DNA from: Chitinophaga pinensis
Lineage (GTDB): Bacteria > Bacteroidota > Bacteroidia > UBA7662
Direction: 5' to 3'
Assembly (NCBI GenBank): GCA_945874665.1
Contig: CAMCHJ010000001.1
Span: 62,001-126,000, forward strand
Length of the DNA stretch: 64,000 nt
The translations under genes were made by a program, and so were the position numbers. The first letter of the stretch is position 1, and every line of letters begins with the position of its first letter. The notes beneath the pieces are model-generated. The model saw only the letters and a program-made list of their open reading frames with translations. It did no database searches and was not told the DNA's origin. This document shows positions 34,989-44,325 of the stretch, in pieces.

Positions 34989-37202
34989 ATGAGAAAACTG
35001 CTCCTATTACTCCTGCTACTTTCGGCCCAGCAAATGGCCAGCGCGCAGTTTTTTCGTTTTGAGCCCTATGGAGCAGTAGGCGTGCAGCAAAATGGCTACA
35101 CCTTAAAATACCCGTGGGTAGGAGGCTTGGCAGCACCTCAATTCCAAGAAATAGACATGGATGGGGATGGCATTGAGGACTTGGTTGTTTTTGATCGGGT
35201 AGATGAAACTACCACCGTATTGCTTCGAAAAATGGAAAGCGGCGTTTATCGGTGGGTGCCTGCTCCTGATTATGCGTACGCATTGCCAAAGATTCGCGAC
35301 TGGTTTTATTTGATTGATCTGAACGGAAACGGTCGCAAAGACCTGTTCACCGGTTCAAATGGTGGTGTTACCATATACGAGAACGTTGGCAATGGACCCA
35401 GACCTGCTTTTGTATTAAGAACACCCGCCCTAGATGTGCTGTGGGATTTTGGCTTCAGAGCTGGTATTTTGGTAATGAACATCGACCGGCCTGGCATTGC
35501 TGATTTTGATGGAGATGGAGATGTGGACATCATTTCATTCGACAATTTCGACATCGGTAAGGTTACCCATTTCCGCAACATGTCGGTGGAGCGGTATGGC
35601 CATGCCGACTCTCTCGACTATCAGGTTGTTTCGCGTTGCTGGGGAAGGTTTGAGGAGAGCCAGTTCAATTCGAACATCACCACTGGACTAGCGGCCAATT
35701 GTTTTGCCCCGCTCCCTATGCCAGGTGTGGTGGCGCGTGTGCAACACATCGGCTCTACCATTACCCCCATCAACGCCGATAAAGACAGTCTGATGGACAT
35801 TTTACTCGGTGATGTAGAGGCATCGAGTTTGAAATATCTTCGCAATGGAGGAAGCAACGACACTGCACGCATCACGCAAGTATTCAATAGCTTTCCGCAT
35901 TATGATACGCTGAGCGAGGTGAGGATTTTTCCTGCAGGTTACCTCATTGATGTTGATTATGATGGCCGCAAAGACTTGGTTATTGCCCCGAACGACTATT
36001 ATGCCTCCTCCCTCACCAAGCATGTGTGGCATTATCGTAACCAGAGCACTTCGCTGCGAGATTCATTTCGTTTAGTGAGCAAGGCATTTTTAATCGAAGA
36101 CATCCTGCAATACTACACCAATGCTGCACCGTTGGCAGTAGATATTACCGGCGACGGCAAGCAGGATCTCCTCGTAGCCTTTGAAAACGGCCAATACAAG
36201 GGGGTTGTGCATTACTACCAAAACATTGGCAGCGTAGCAGAGCCCTTGTTTAATTTAGTGGATACTAGTTTTTTGCAGTTAGATAGTTTAAACATTCGGT
36301 TTCCAAGAATGGCGGGTGGCGACATAGACGGCGATGGCAAACAGGATTTGCTCATTGGCACTTTTGATGGTCCTATACTCCACTACAAAAACACGACAGC
36401 CAACGGAATCCTCGCATTTAACCTGGAAAGCACCAATTTTCAGCAATTGAGTTTACAAAATGCTAGCGCCCCTGAATTAGTTGACCTCAATAGAGATGGC
36501 AAACTCGATTTATTGATAGGTACACGTTCGGGCGAGGTGCAGTACCGCCAAAACATTGGCACTACAACCCTACCGCTGTTTAGTTTGATTACCAATACCC
36601 TGGGCAACGTGCGCGTTTCCAGTTTTTTCACTGGATTTGCTGTGCCACGGGTTTCCGACTTTAATGCCAATGGCAACTACGACCTGATGGTAGGCGCTGA
36701 GAATGGCAAGGTCTACTTTTATCCCGATATTGAAGGCAACCTAACAGGCACCTTTGCCAATCGCAGTTTGGCTTTTTTCTACCCCAACACCGGCATTTAC
36801 GACAGTACCAGACATACCCTTTATGCCACACCTACAGTTGCCATGCTGAATGGCGACACGCTGCCAGACATACTCATTGGCACCTTCAGAGGGGGTGTTG
36901 TAGCCTTTAAAAACAGCTTAAGCAATGTCAGCGTGCCTCATTTAGGGGTTCAGCTACCGAAAATAAAACTATATCCTAATCCAAGTACGGATGGCCTCGT
37001 CAACATAGCTGTTGAAGCGTCTGATGCACCTATTGCTGACATCCAGCTGTATGATTTGCAAGGCAGGCTATTGGAGCGTTTTCGTTTTACAGGACTTGAA
37101 TCGGCTGTGCAATTACAAACGCAAAGTACAGGCTTACTGCTAGTGCGCATTCAGCTTCAGGATGGACGGTGCGCGCACGAGCGCTTCGTAGTACAAAGGT
37201 AA
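34989..37202 (+). CDS. Secreted FG-GAP/VCBS-repeat protein with T9SS sorting domain
   Basis: A 737-residue exported protein. After a signal peptide (about 1-19, ASAQ) come about ten calcium-binding-loop repeats of the form D-x-D/N-G-D/N-x-x-D-L/I, for example DMDGDGIEDLVVFD, DLNGNGRKDLFTG, DFDGDGDVDII, DITGDGKQDLLVA, DIDGDGKQDLLIG and DLNRDGKLDLLIG. Such repeats usually form a beta-propeller. The C-terminal 80 residues are a type A T9SS sorting domain, starting with IKLYPNPSTDG and ending KGxxx-like YDLQGRLL and LLLVRIQLQDG, so it should be cleaved and attached at the cell surface. Binding partner unknown. Confidence 0.9.
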   Translation: MRKLLLLLLLLSAQQMASAQFFRFEPYGAVGVQQNGYTLKYPWVGGLAAPQFQEIDMDGDGIEDLVVFDRVDETTTVLLRKMESGVYRWVPAPDYAYALPKIRDWFYLIDLNGNGRKDLFTGSNGGVTIYENVGNGPRPAFVLRTPALDVLWDFGFRAGILVMNIDRPGIADFDGDGDVDIISFDNFDIGKVTHFRNMSVERYGHADSLDYQVVSRCWGRFEESQFNSNITTGLAANCFAPLPMPGVVARVQHIGSTITPINADKDSLMDILLGDVEASSLKYLRNGGSNDTARITQVFNSFPHYDTLSEVRIFPAGYLIDVDYDGRKDLVIAPNDYYASSLTKHVWHYRNQSTSLRDSFRLVSKAFLIEDILQYYTNAAPLAVDITGDGKQDLLVAFENGQYKGVVHYYQNIGSVAEPLFNLVDTSFLQLDSLNIRFPRMAGGDIDGDGKQDLLIGTFDGPILHYKNTTANGILAFNLESTNFQQLSLQNASAPELVDLNRDGKLDLLIGTRSGEVQYRQNIGTTTLPLFSLITNTLGNVRVSSFFTGFAVPRVSDFNANGNYDLMVGAENGKVYFYPDIEGNLTGTFANRSLAFFYPNTGIYDSTRHTLYATPTVAMLNGDTLPDILIGTFRGGVVAFKNSLSNVSVPHLGVQLPKIKLYPNPSTDGLVNIAVEASDAPIADIQLYDLQGRLLERFRFTGLESAVQLQTQSTGLLLVRIQLQDGRCAHERFVVQR

Positions 37203-37291
37203 AACGACTTGTATGTTCATGCTTTTGCAATACTTTGCATAAATACAGGAGAAGTTCGCAATTAAGTCCTATTTCGTTTATTTTTACACTT

Positions 37292-37299
37292 TAAATTTG
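37292..37299 (+). promoter_or_regulatory. Bacteroidota-type -7 box (TAAATTTG) for gldA
   Basis: Exact TAnnTTTG match, 26 bases before the gldA start. Confidence 0.5.
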
Positions 37300-37325
37300 C
37301 CTCTAAAGAAGGGTAAAGCCTATTT

Positions 37326-38237
37326 ATGTCGGTTAAAGTACAGGATCTTACTAAAATTTACGGAACTCAAAACGCCATCGACCACATCAGCTTCGACATT
37401 GCTGAGGGTGCGATTGTAGGTTTGTTGGGCCCAAATGGTGCGGGCAAAAGCACCACCATGAAAATTCTAACCGGTTTTATTCCTCAAAGTAGCGGACAAG
37501 CATGGGTGCATGGGTACAACGTGGCGGAAAACAGCTTAGAAGTGCGCCGCCTTACTGGCTACCTGCCCGAAAGCAATCCTTTGTATACCGATATGTACGT
37601 GCAAGAATATTTGCACTACGTAGCTGGTTTTTACCAAGTAGCGCGCAAGTCGGCTCGGGTCAAAGAAATGATCGATATCACCGGTTTGGGCATAGAGCAG
37701 CATAAAAAAATTGGCCAACTATCAAAAGGTTACCGCCAACGAGTAGGCTTGGCGCAAGCCATGATCCACGACCCGAAGGTGTTGATTTTAGACGAGCCTA
37801 CATCGGGCCTGGACCCTAACCAATTGGTGGAAATTCGTAAGCTGATTATTGAAATTGGTAAGCAAAAAACCATCATCCTCAGCACCCACATCATGCAAGA
37901 AGTGGAAGCCATGTGCGAACGCGTCATCATCATCAATCGTGGCAAAATGGTAGCCAACGACAGCGTGGCGCAACTCCAAAAAAGGGCAACGGGTGCGGCG
38001 AGTGTGCAGGTGGAGTTCAGCGCAGCGGTAGAAGCAGCAGTGCTCAAAAAATTGCCTGGTATTATCGACGTCAAAAACGAAGGCGGCAACCGCTGGCTGG
38101 TAAGTGGCAATGCCAAAGCCGACATCCGCAAGCTGCTGTTCGACTTTGCTGTTCAAAAGCAACTAACCGTTTTGAGTCTCAACCAACGCGAAAACTCCCT
38201 TGAAGAAGTATTCCGTGAATTAACCCGTAAAAAATAA
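37326..38237 (+). CDS. gldA: Gliding-motility ABC transporter ATP-binding protein GldA
   Basis: A 303-residue ABC ATPase: Walker [15 protein letters not shown] (33-46), signature LSKGYRQRVGLAQA, Walker B VLILDEPTSGLDPNQ and H-loop STHIMQE. The C-terminal extension after about 210 is typical of GldA-like drug-exporter-type ATPases. GldA, GldF and GldG form a transporter needed for gliding in some flavobacteria but present in many non-gliding Bacteroidota. The gene is followed by gldF after three bases. The three-gene order supports the assignment. Confidence 0.92.
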   Translation: MSVKVQDLTKIYGTQNAIDHISFDIAEGAIVGLLGPNGAGKSTTMKILTGFIPQSSGQAWVHGYNVAENSLEVRRLTGYLPESNPLYTDMYVQEYLHYVAGFYQVARKSARVKEMIDITGLGIEQHKKIGQLSKGYRQRVGLAQAMIHDPKVLILDEPTSGLDPNQLVEIRKLIIEIGKQKTIILSTHIMQEVEAMCERVIIINRGKMVANDSVAQLQKRATGAASVQVEFSAAVEAAVLKKLPGIIDVKNEGGNRWLVSGNAKADIRKLLFDFAVQKQLTVLSLNQRENSLEEVFRELTRKK

Positions 38238-38240
38238 GGC

Positions 38241-38969
38241 ATGTTCACTGTTTTTAAACGCGAAATCAGCAGCTTCCTCAGCTCCCTCATAGCCTACATT
38301 GTAATTGTGGTGTTTTTATTGGTAACGGGATTGTTTATGTGGGTGTTTCCCGACTACAGCCTGCTCGACTATGGTTACGCCAGTCTCGACCAACTTTTTG
38401 TAATTGGCCCTTGGCTGTTTATGTTCCTCATTCCCGCCATCACCATGCGTTTTTTCTCCGAAGAAAAGCGCACAGGCACCATTGAACTGCTGTTTACCAA
38501 ACCAGTTACCGATTTACAAATCATCCTCGGCAAGTTTTTGGCAGGCTTTGCGCTGGTTATTTTTGCCGTGCTGCCTACCGTTCTTTATGCCATCACCCTT
38601 TGGTTTCTGGCCGACCCTGTTGGCAACATAGATACTGGCGGTATATTAGGCTCCTACATCGGCCTGCTTTTGCTTGGTGCAGTATTCGTGAGCATAGGTA
38701 TTTTTGCATCGGCCATCACCGACAATCAAATTGTGGCGTTTATCCTAGGTTTGTTCCTTTGTTTTTTCATGTACAGTGCCTTCGATAGCTTAAAGCTGCT
38801 GAACTTGCCAGTTAAGACCCAGCTCATTCTTGAGCAATTGGGCATCAGTTCACACTTCTACGCCATGGGCAAGGGTGTAATCGACACCCGCGATTTGGTT
38901 TATTTTGGAAGTGTAATTAGTCTTTTTGTGATGTTAACTAAAACCGTTTTGGAGAGTAGAAAATGGTAA
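38241..38969 (+). CDS. gldF: Gliding-motility ABC transporter permease GldF
   Basis: A 242-residue ABC-2-type inner-membrane permease with six hydrophobic segments. The N-terminus FTVFKREISSFLSSLIAYIVIVVFL and the RFFSEEKRTGTIELLFTKPVTD loop are characteristic of GldF and relatives. It partners GldA (upstream) and GldG (downstream). The last seven bases overlap the gldG start. Confidence 0.92.
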   Translation: MFTVFKREISSFLSSLIAYIVIVVFLLVTGLFMWVFPDYSLLDYGYASLDQLFVIGPWLFMFLIPAITMRFFSEEKRTGTIELLFTKPVTDLQIILGKFLAGFALVIFAVLPTVLYAITLWFLADPVGNIDTGGILGSYIGLLLLGAVFVSIGIFASAITDNQIVAFILGLFLCFFMYSAFDSLKLLNLPVKTQLILEQLGISSHFYAMGKGVIDTRDLVYFGSVISLFVMLTKTVLESRKW

Positions 38970-40696
38970 AATCGCAAAAAACCAGCCGCTCCAACCGCAG
39001 CCAGTCTTTGGTGCGCATTACCCTGCTGCTCGCCATTCTCATTGTAATCAATGTATTAGCGAGCTTTGTGTACACGCGTTTTGACCTCACCCGAGAGCGC
39101 CGCTATTCATTGGCGCCAGGTACAAAAGAGTTGCTTACGGGCTTGAAAGACGTGGTTTACATCAAAGTATATCTGGAGGGCGATTTTCCTCCGGGGTTTC
39201 AGAAACTACAAGGCTCGGTAAAAGACATGCTTGCCGAAATGCGGCGTTTGGCTGGCGGGAATTTGGAATTTGAGTTTGTAAATCCCGCCGACCAGCCTAC
39301 CGAATTGGCCACCAATCAATTGTACGAGCAATTATACAAATTGGGATTGCAGCCTACCGATTTGCAGAACCGCACAGCTGATGGCATGGCACGCAAAGTC
39401 ATTTGGCCAGGCGCTGTGGTTTATTACCGCACCAAAGAAGTCGCCTCTAACTTTTTATTAGGTGCCGGCGCAGGTGGCAGTCCGATGGAAATCATCAATG
39501 CTTCCGAAGAAGCCCTCGAATACACCCTGGCCAACGCCATCAAAAAAGCCACCAGTTTATACAAGCCCCGCATCGCCTTTACCGATGGGCACGGCGAGCT
39601 TGATGGCGTGGCCACCAGCGACATTGCTCGGGCGTTGAGTGAATTTTACACGCTGCAGCGCTATGATGTAAAAAGCATTGAGGCCGTTCCGCAAGACATC
39701 AACCTCTTGGTAATTGCCAAGCCTACGCAAAAGCTTACCGATTGGAGCAAGTATAAAATCGACAACTTTATCATGCGCGGCGGTAAGGTATTGTGGCTGT
39801 TGGATGGCGTGGGTGCGGCTATGGACAGCATGAAGACCGATAACTTCTTTATGGCCATGCCAAATCAGCTCGGTTTAGACGATATGTTGTTCAAATACGG
39901 CGTTCGAATCAACTCCGACCTGATTCAGGACGTAAAAGCATCGCGCATTCCGATTGTTTACGGTACGTTGGGCGGTCAGCCGCAGCAGAAGCTCTTTCCC
40001 TGGTTTTACTTCCCACTCATTAGTGGCGAAACCCAGCACCCGATTGTACGTAACCTCGACCCCATTGCCTTCCAGTTTGTAAGCAGCATCGATGTGGTGG
40101 ATGCACCTGGTGTCGACAAATCGATACTCTTACGCAGCAGCAACCTCAGCCGCAAACTCATGGCACCCGTTCGGGTAAACCTCCAACTGGCTACGGAGCA
40201 AAGCAAGGAGGAACAGTTTAACAAGCCCAATCAAAATGTGGCAGTACTCTTGGAAGGCCAGTTCCCCTCTTTCTTTAAAAACCGCTACCTCAACGAATTT
40301 GCTCAAAAAGCCATCGATTCGCTTGGAATGTCGCAAAAAGAAGTCAGCGTAAAAACCAAAATGATTGTGATTTCGGATGGGGATGTGATCCGTAACCATG
40401 TTCGAAAAAACTCACAGGAAATTTACCCGCTGGGTTTTGACCGGTATACCAACCAGATGTATGGCAACAAGGTGTTCCTGATGAATGCCATCGACTACTT
40501 ACTTGATGACGCTGGGCTAATCAACGTACGCTCCAAGCAAATCACCTTACGGATGCTGGATGGCAAAAAAGTAAGTGAACAACGCAGCCGCTGGCAAGCC
40601 CTCAATTTAGGCTTACCCGTGGTACTATTACTCATTTTTGGTTTCGGCCGAAACCAATGGCGCAAACGCAAGTATGCGCGCAAACAACTCTCTTGA
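38963..40696 (+). CDS. gldG: Gliding-motility-associated ABC transporter substrate-binding protein GldG
   Basis: A 577-residue protein with an N-terminal membrane anchor (about 17-37), a large periplasmic ABC_transp_aux-type domain (FDLTRERRYSLAPGTKELL onward) and a C-terminal membrane helix (about 546-562, LGLPVVLLLIFGF). It contains the family block SEEALEYTLANAIKK. This gene forms the third component of the GldAFG transporter; its substrate is not known. The start overlaps gldF by seven bases and the stop overlaps the next gene by one base (TGATG). Confidence 0.92.
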   Translation: MVKSQKTSRSNRSQSLVRITLLLAILIVINVLASFVYTRFDLTRERRYSLAPGTKELLTGLKDVVYIKVYLEGDFPPGFQKLQGSVKDMLAEMRRLAGGNLEFEFVNPADQPTELATNQLYEQLYKLGLQPTDLQNRTADGMARKVIWPGAVVYYRTKEVASNFLLGAGAGGSPMEIINASEEALEYTLANAIKKATSLYKPRIAFTDGHGELDGVATSDIARALSEFYTLQRYDVKSIEAVPQDINLLVIAKPTQKLTDWSKYKIDNFIMRGGKVLWLLDGVGAAMDSMKTDNFFMAMPNQLGLDDMLFKYGVRINSDLIQDVKASRIPIVYGTLGGQPQQKLFPWFYFPLISGETQHPIVRNLDPIAFQFVSSIDVVDAPGVDKSILLRSSNLSRKLMAPVRVNLQLATEQSKEEQFNKPNQNVAVLLEGQFPSFFKNRYLNEFAQKAIDSLGMSQKEVSVKTKMIVISDGDVIRNHVRKNSQEIYPLGFDRYTNQMYGNKVFLMNAIDYLLDDAGLINVRSKQITLRMLDGKKVSEQRSRWQALNLGLPVVLLLIFGFGRNQWRKRKYARKQLS

Positions 40697-41697
40697 TGAA
40701 AAAGAACTTACTATATGCTGCTGTATTAATCCTGTTGCTAGCTGCCGCTTGGTGGATTACTCAAAAGGATGATCGGAGCACCCTTGACCCGAACGAAACG
40801 GTATTTAGCGTAGAGGATACTGCCAGTATTGACCGCATTTTTATTGCAGATAAATCAGGCCGTTCAATACTTGCTGAAAAAGAGCCTGATGGCCGCTGGC
40901 TGGTTAACGACACCTACTATGCTCGTTGGGAAGTAATTGACTACATCCTTGGTGCTTTTCGTCAAATGGAAGTACGGATGCCTGTGCCAAAAGCTGGGGT
41001 TGAAAATGTGAAAAAACAACTCAGCGTTACCGGCAAAAAGGTAGAGCTGTACAGTAAGGGCAAAAAAGTACAGGTGGTGTATGTTGGGCATGCTACCATC
41101 GACTCACGCGGCACCTATATGATTAAAGAAGGTGCAGAAACCCCTTTCATCATTCACATTCCTGGTTGGGAGGGCTATTTATCGCCTCGCTTTTTTACCA
41201 ATTTGCAAGACTGGAGAGAGCAAGTTATCATTAAGTTACATCCCGATAGCATCGCCAGCATTGCAACCGAATTCCCAAATGCACCGGCTGAAAGCTACGT
41301 CTTGAGCATCAATCCTGATAAAACATTTACTTTACTAGACGGCAGCGGTAAACCACAAGCCATGGGCAACGACGCCCGTGCAAAATCCCTTTTTGCCGGT
41401 TTCAACAAAGTACAGGTAGAGTCTTTCGACAACCATGGCGTTATGCGTGACAGCATTGTGAACATGGCCCCATCTTGGCTCAACCTAAAAGTGACAGAAA
41501 AGAATGGAAAAACGCACACTTTTACAACCTACTTCAAAAGTCAACTCAACCAGCTTGATGTGGTTTTACTTGACGTAATGCCTGATTTAGATCGTGATTA
41601 TTTATTTTACAAAGAAGGTAATGAATTTGCTGTGATACAAAAACGGGCGATGCCTTGGTATTATGTCACATTATCTCAGCTGAAAAGCAAGGATTGA
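40696..41697 (+). CDS. DUF4340 membrane-anchored protein
   Basis: A 333-residue protein with a single N-terminal membrane helix (about 5-21) and a beta-rich periplasmic domain typical of DUF4340. The domain begins after the TLDPNETVFSVEDTASIDRIFI block; later it has IIKLHPDSIASI. DUF4340 genes are often found behind gldG-like ABC transporter genes. The TGATG junction with gldG means the two are translationally coupled, so it probably acts with the transporter. Exact role unknown. Confidence 0.85.
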   Translation: MKKNLLYAAVLILLLAAAWWITQKDDRSTLDPNETVFSVEDTASIDRIFIADKSGRSILAEKEPDGRWLVNDTYYARWEVIDYILGAFRQMEVRMPVPKAGVENVKKQLSVTGKKVELYSKGKKVQVVYVGHATIDSRGTYMIKEGAETPFIIHIPGWEGYLSPRFFTNLQDWREQVIIKLHPDSIASIATEFPNAPAESYVLSINPDKTFTLLDGSGKPQAMGNDARAKSLFAGFNKVQVESFDNHGVMRDSIVNMAPSWLNLKVTEKNGKTHTFTTYFKSQLNQLDVVLLDVMPDLDRDYLFYKEGNEFAVIQKRAMPWYYVTLSQLKSKD

Positions 41698-41821
41698 GCG
41701 AAGAAAAATTATCTTTACAAACTGAATGTTTTGCTAAAGACGCTTAGAACATACGTTAGCAGCAAGCGCAGTCAATTTGGCCCTGTGGCCACCCAAATTC
41801 GTAAAGCCAAACTCAAGGATA

Positions 41822-42946
41822 ATGAAATTCATTGTTTCTACTAACTCATTGTTGAAGCACTTGCAAAGCGTGCAAGGTGTTATCAACAGCAGCTCAGTAT
41901 TGCCGATTCTAGACAATTTTTTGTTTGAGATTGAAGACAAGAACCTGACCATCTGCACCACCGACTTAAACACCACTATGAAAACCTCTTTGCCGATTGA
42001 AGGCAAGGGCAAGGCCAAAATAGCAGTGCCAAGCAAAATTTTGCTCGAAACCCTCAAGTCGTTGCCAGATCAACCCATTACTTTTTCGTTCGACGACAAC
42101 ACCTTTGCCATTGAAATCAATACCGACAAGGGCAAGTACAAGCTTTCGGGCGAAAATGGGGAGGATTTTCCTGCCATTCCTGAAGTAAGTCGTACGAGCA
42201 GCTTCAGCATGCCAGCCAGCGCGCTGCTTTCGGCGGTTACCAATACGCTTTTTGCGGTAGGCACCGACGAGTTGCGCCAAGCCATGACGGGGGTTAAGTT
42301 TGAGCTCGACACCAACAGCATTAACTTTGTAGCCACCGATGCTCATAAATTGGTGCTTCATACCATCAAAAAAATCGCCATTGAAGAAACTGGCGGTTTT
42401 ATTGTGCCTCGGAAAGCCCTGAACTTGTTAAAGTCAGCCTTACCAGGCGACGATACATTGGTAACTGTAGACCATAACAGCACCAATGTTTTCTTCTCAT
42501 TCAAAGAAATTCATTTGGTTTGTCGCTTGATTGATCAGAAATACCCTGATTATACCGCGGTTATTCCAAAAGACAATACCAACATCCTCACCATCAACCG
42601 TGCAGAGTTTTTGAACACGCTTCGTCGTATTTCCATCTACTCTAACAAAACCACTTACCAAGTACGCCTCAAAATCAAGGGCAGCGAGTTGCAGGTATCG
42701 GCAGAGGACCTCGATTTTTCGAACCAGGCTGATGAAACTTTGGCCTGCGAGTACAGCGGCAATGATATGGAGATCGGCTTTAACGCCCGCTTCCTCATCG
42801 AAATGCTCAATACGCTAGGAGGTGCCACGGTGCGATTCGAAATGAGTTTGCCTAGTCGCCCGGGTGTTATGCTCCCTACCGACCAAGAGCCAAATGAAGA
42901 GACCCTCATGCTCATCATGCCGGTGATGCTTAATACCTACGAATAA
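41822..42946 (+). CDS. dnaN: DNA polymerase III beta subunit (sliding clamp)
   Basis: A 374-residue processivity clamp that encircles DNA and tethers DNA polymerase III. It has three repeated clamp domains, beginning MKFIVSTNSLLKHLQSVQGV, with the central FAVGTDELRQAMTGVKFEL (about 150-170) and VATDAHKLVLHT. The C-terminus LMLIMPVMLNTYE is the binding-pocket end. The ATG at 41822 gives the known N-terminus. A weak TATCTTTA box lies at 41710. dnaA is not in the window. Confidence 0.97.
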   Translation: MKFIVSTNSLLKHLQSVQGVINSSSVLPILDNFLFEIEDKNLTICTTDLNTTMKTSLPIEGKGKAKIAVPSKILLETLKSLPDQPITFSFDDNTFAIEINTDKGKYKLSGENGEDFPAIPEVSRTSSFSMPASALLSAVTNTLFAVGTDELRQAMTGVKFELDTNSINFVATDAHKLVLHTIKKIAIEETGGFIVPRKALNLLKSALPGDDTLVTVDHNSTNVFFSFKEIHLVCRLIDQKYPDYTAVIPKDNTNILTINRAEFLNTLRRISIYSNKTTYQVRLKIKGSELQVSAEDLDFSNQADETLACEYSGNDMEIGFNARFLIEMLNTLGGATVRFEMSLPSRPGVMLPTDQEPNEETLMLIMPVMLNTYE

Positions 42947-42967
42947 GAATTTATCCTGTTTGTGCAG

Positions 42968-42999
42968 GGCCTCGTTCTTCGGAACGGGGCCTTTTTTTT
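42968..42999 (+). terminator. Rho-independent terminator of dnaN
   Basis: A 9-bp stem GGCCTCGTT/AACGGGGCC (one T-G pair) with a CTTCGG loop, followed by eight Ts. Confidence 0.92.
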
Positions 43000-43021
43000 G
43001 CAATAGCTATACAAATGAGCA

Positions 43022-43054
43022 CAAAAAAGCTGGATGCGAGGGTTCACATCCAGC
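43022..43054 (-). terminator. Rho-independent terminator of the envC operon
   Basis: An 8-bp perfect stem (GCTGGATG 43029-43036 with CATCCAGC 43047-43054) is followed on the minus strand by TTTTTTG. Confidence 0.88.
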
Positions 43055-43077
43055 CATAAACTCGAAAGAAAAACGCT

Positions 43078-44325
43078 TTACCGTTTCGCCAACCAAGGCG
43101 ATGGATCTATTTTAGTGGTACCGCGCCACACTTGCAACTGCACTTCCGCCTTGTTCTCTTCTTCATCAAAATGCACCGAGCCGATGGTTTGGCCTGTTTC
43201 TATTTTACTGCCTTTGCTAACACTCACTGTTTCGAGATGCGCATACACCGTCAAATACTGTCCATGTCGTACAATAATGGCCTTCTGCATGCCTGGAATA
43301 CTCACGACTGCTGTTACCTCGCCTCTAAAAATAGCTTTTACCTCAGCCGACTTAGCGGTTCGGATACTGACACCATCGTTGCGCACCTTTACATTCTTCA
43401 ACACAGGGTGCGGGTGTTCTCCAAAGGACTCGCTGATGAAGCCTTTGCTCACTGGCCATGGCAGTTTGCCCTTGTTGGCTTCAAAATCTGCACCTAATGC
43501 CTTGGCTTCTGGCGTTAGCTCAAACTCCTCTCTGGTAGTTTTCGGCGTCACCGATGGCTTCTGCCCGACCTTACGCTGGCGCTCCGCCTCTTGTCTACGG
43601 GCTTCTTCTATTTCGCGGCGGATAATGTCCTCAATCGTTCTTTGCAAACGTGCACGCGCAGCTTCTTTTTCTTGCAGCTCCTTGCGCAACTGCTTCTCGT
43701 TGTTTTGTAAGGTGCTTACGAGTTGATTGGTTTTGTCGCTTTCGTAACCCAGTAAGGTCTTCTGCGTTTCCTCCTCAGCCACCAAGCTCACCCGTTCCAC
43801 CTTCTTCTGCTCTAGCTGCGCTATGCGGCGATTGAGGCCCTCCTGCGTTTTGTTTATCAGCCGCACCTGCGTTTGACGGAATTCATTGTACTGCTGCAAG
43901 TACCGCAAGCGCTTGAAAGCTTGGTTGAAGTCTTTGGCCGATAACACTAAAATCACGTTACTGTAATTACTGCGGTTGCGATACGCCACCTGCAACATTT
44001 TACCATATTCGGCTTTGAGCTTTTGTAAATCGCGTTCCAAGGAGCCAATGAGTTCAGCAAGGTTATCAATTTGTACCTGCGTAATGGCAATATCATTGTT
44101 GTAGTTTTCAATCAAGCGCTGCCGCACTTGAATTTGCTTGCGCAAAGTAACCAGCTGGTTAACGCTGGCCGCTTTTTTGCGCTGCACTTCTTCGATTTGC
44201 TTCTTGGTGAAATTAATTTGCTCGATGAGCTTATTTCGCTGGTTTTCAAGCTGCTTTTTGGTTTGCGCCTGGGCCCCAAACGTGAGCAACAACAACAATA
44301 AGCCTACGCTAATCGATGCGCGCAT
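43078..44325 (-). CDS. envC: EnvC-like murein hydrolase activator with degenerate LytM domain
   Basis: A 414-residue periplasmic protein: signal peptide (about 1-20), a long coiled coil (about 22-240, rich in Gln/Lys/Glu) and a C-terminal LytM/M23 domain (about 290-414). In active M23 peptidases the first metal motif is HxxxD; here the matching stretch is NDGVSI, so both ligands are lost. RHGQYLTVYAHLE is still present. This fits EnvC-type factors, which activate amidases instead of cutting peptidoglycan. The ATG at 44325 is chosen because it gives a clean signal peptide; an earlier ATG would overlap the upstream gene by 53 bases. Confidence 0.86.
   Translation of the reverse strand: MRASISVGLLLLLLTFGAQAQTKKQLENQRNKLIEQINFTKKQIEEVQRKKAASVNQLVTLRKQIQVRQRLIENYNNDIAITQVQIDNLAELIGSLERDLQKLKAEYGKMLQVAYRNRSNYSNVILVLSAKDFNQAFKRLRYLQQYNEFRQTQVRLINKTQEGLNRRIAQLEQKKVERVSLVAEEETQKTLLGYESDKTNQLVSTLQNNEKQLRKELQEKEAARARLQRTIEDIIRREIEEARRQEAERQRKVGQKPSVTPKTTREEFELTPEAKALGADFEANKGKLPWPVSKGFISESFGEHPHPVLKNVKVRNDGVSIRTAKSAEVKAIFRGEVTAVVSIPGMQKAIIVRHGQYLTVYAHLETVSVSKGSKIETGQTIGSVHFDEEENKAEVQLQVWRGTTKIDPSPWLAKR

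Noticed and set aside
41822-42946. Replication origin near dnaN
   Set aside because: dnaA, gyrB and a cluster of DnaA boxes are not seen; dnaN is often away from the origin in Bacteroidota.
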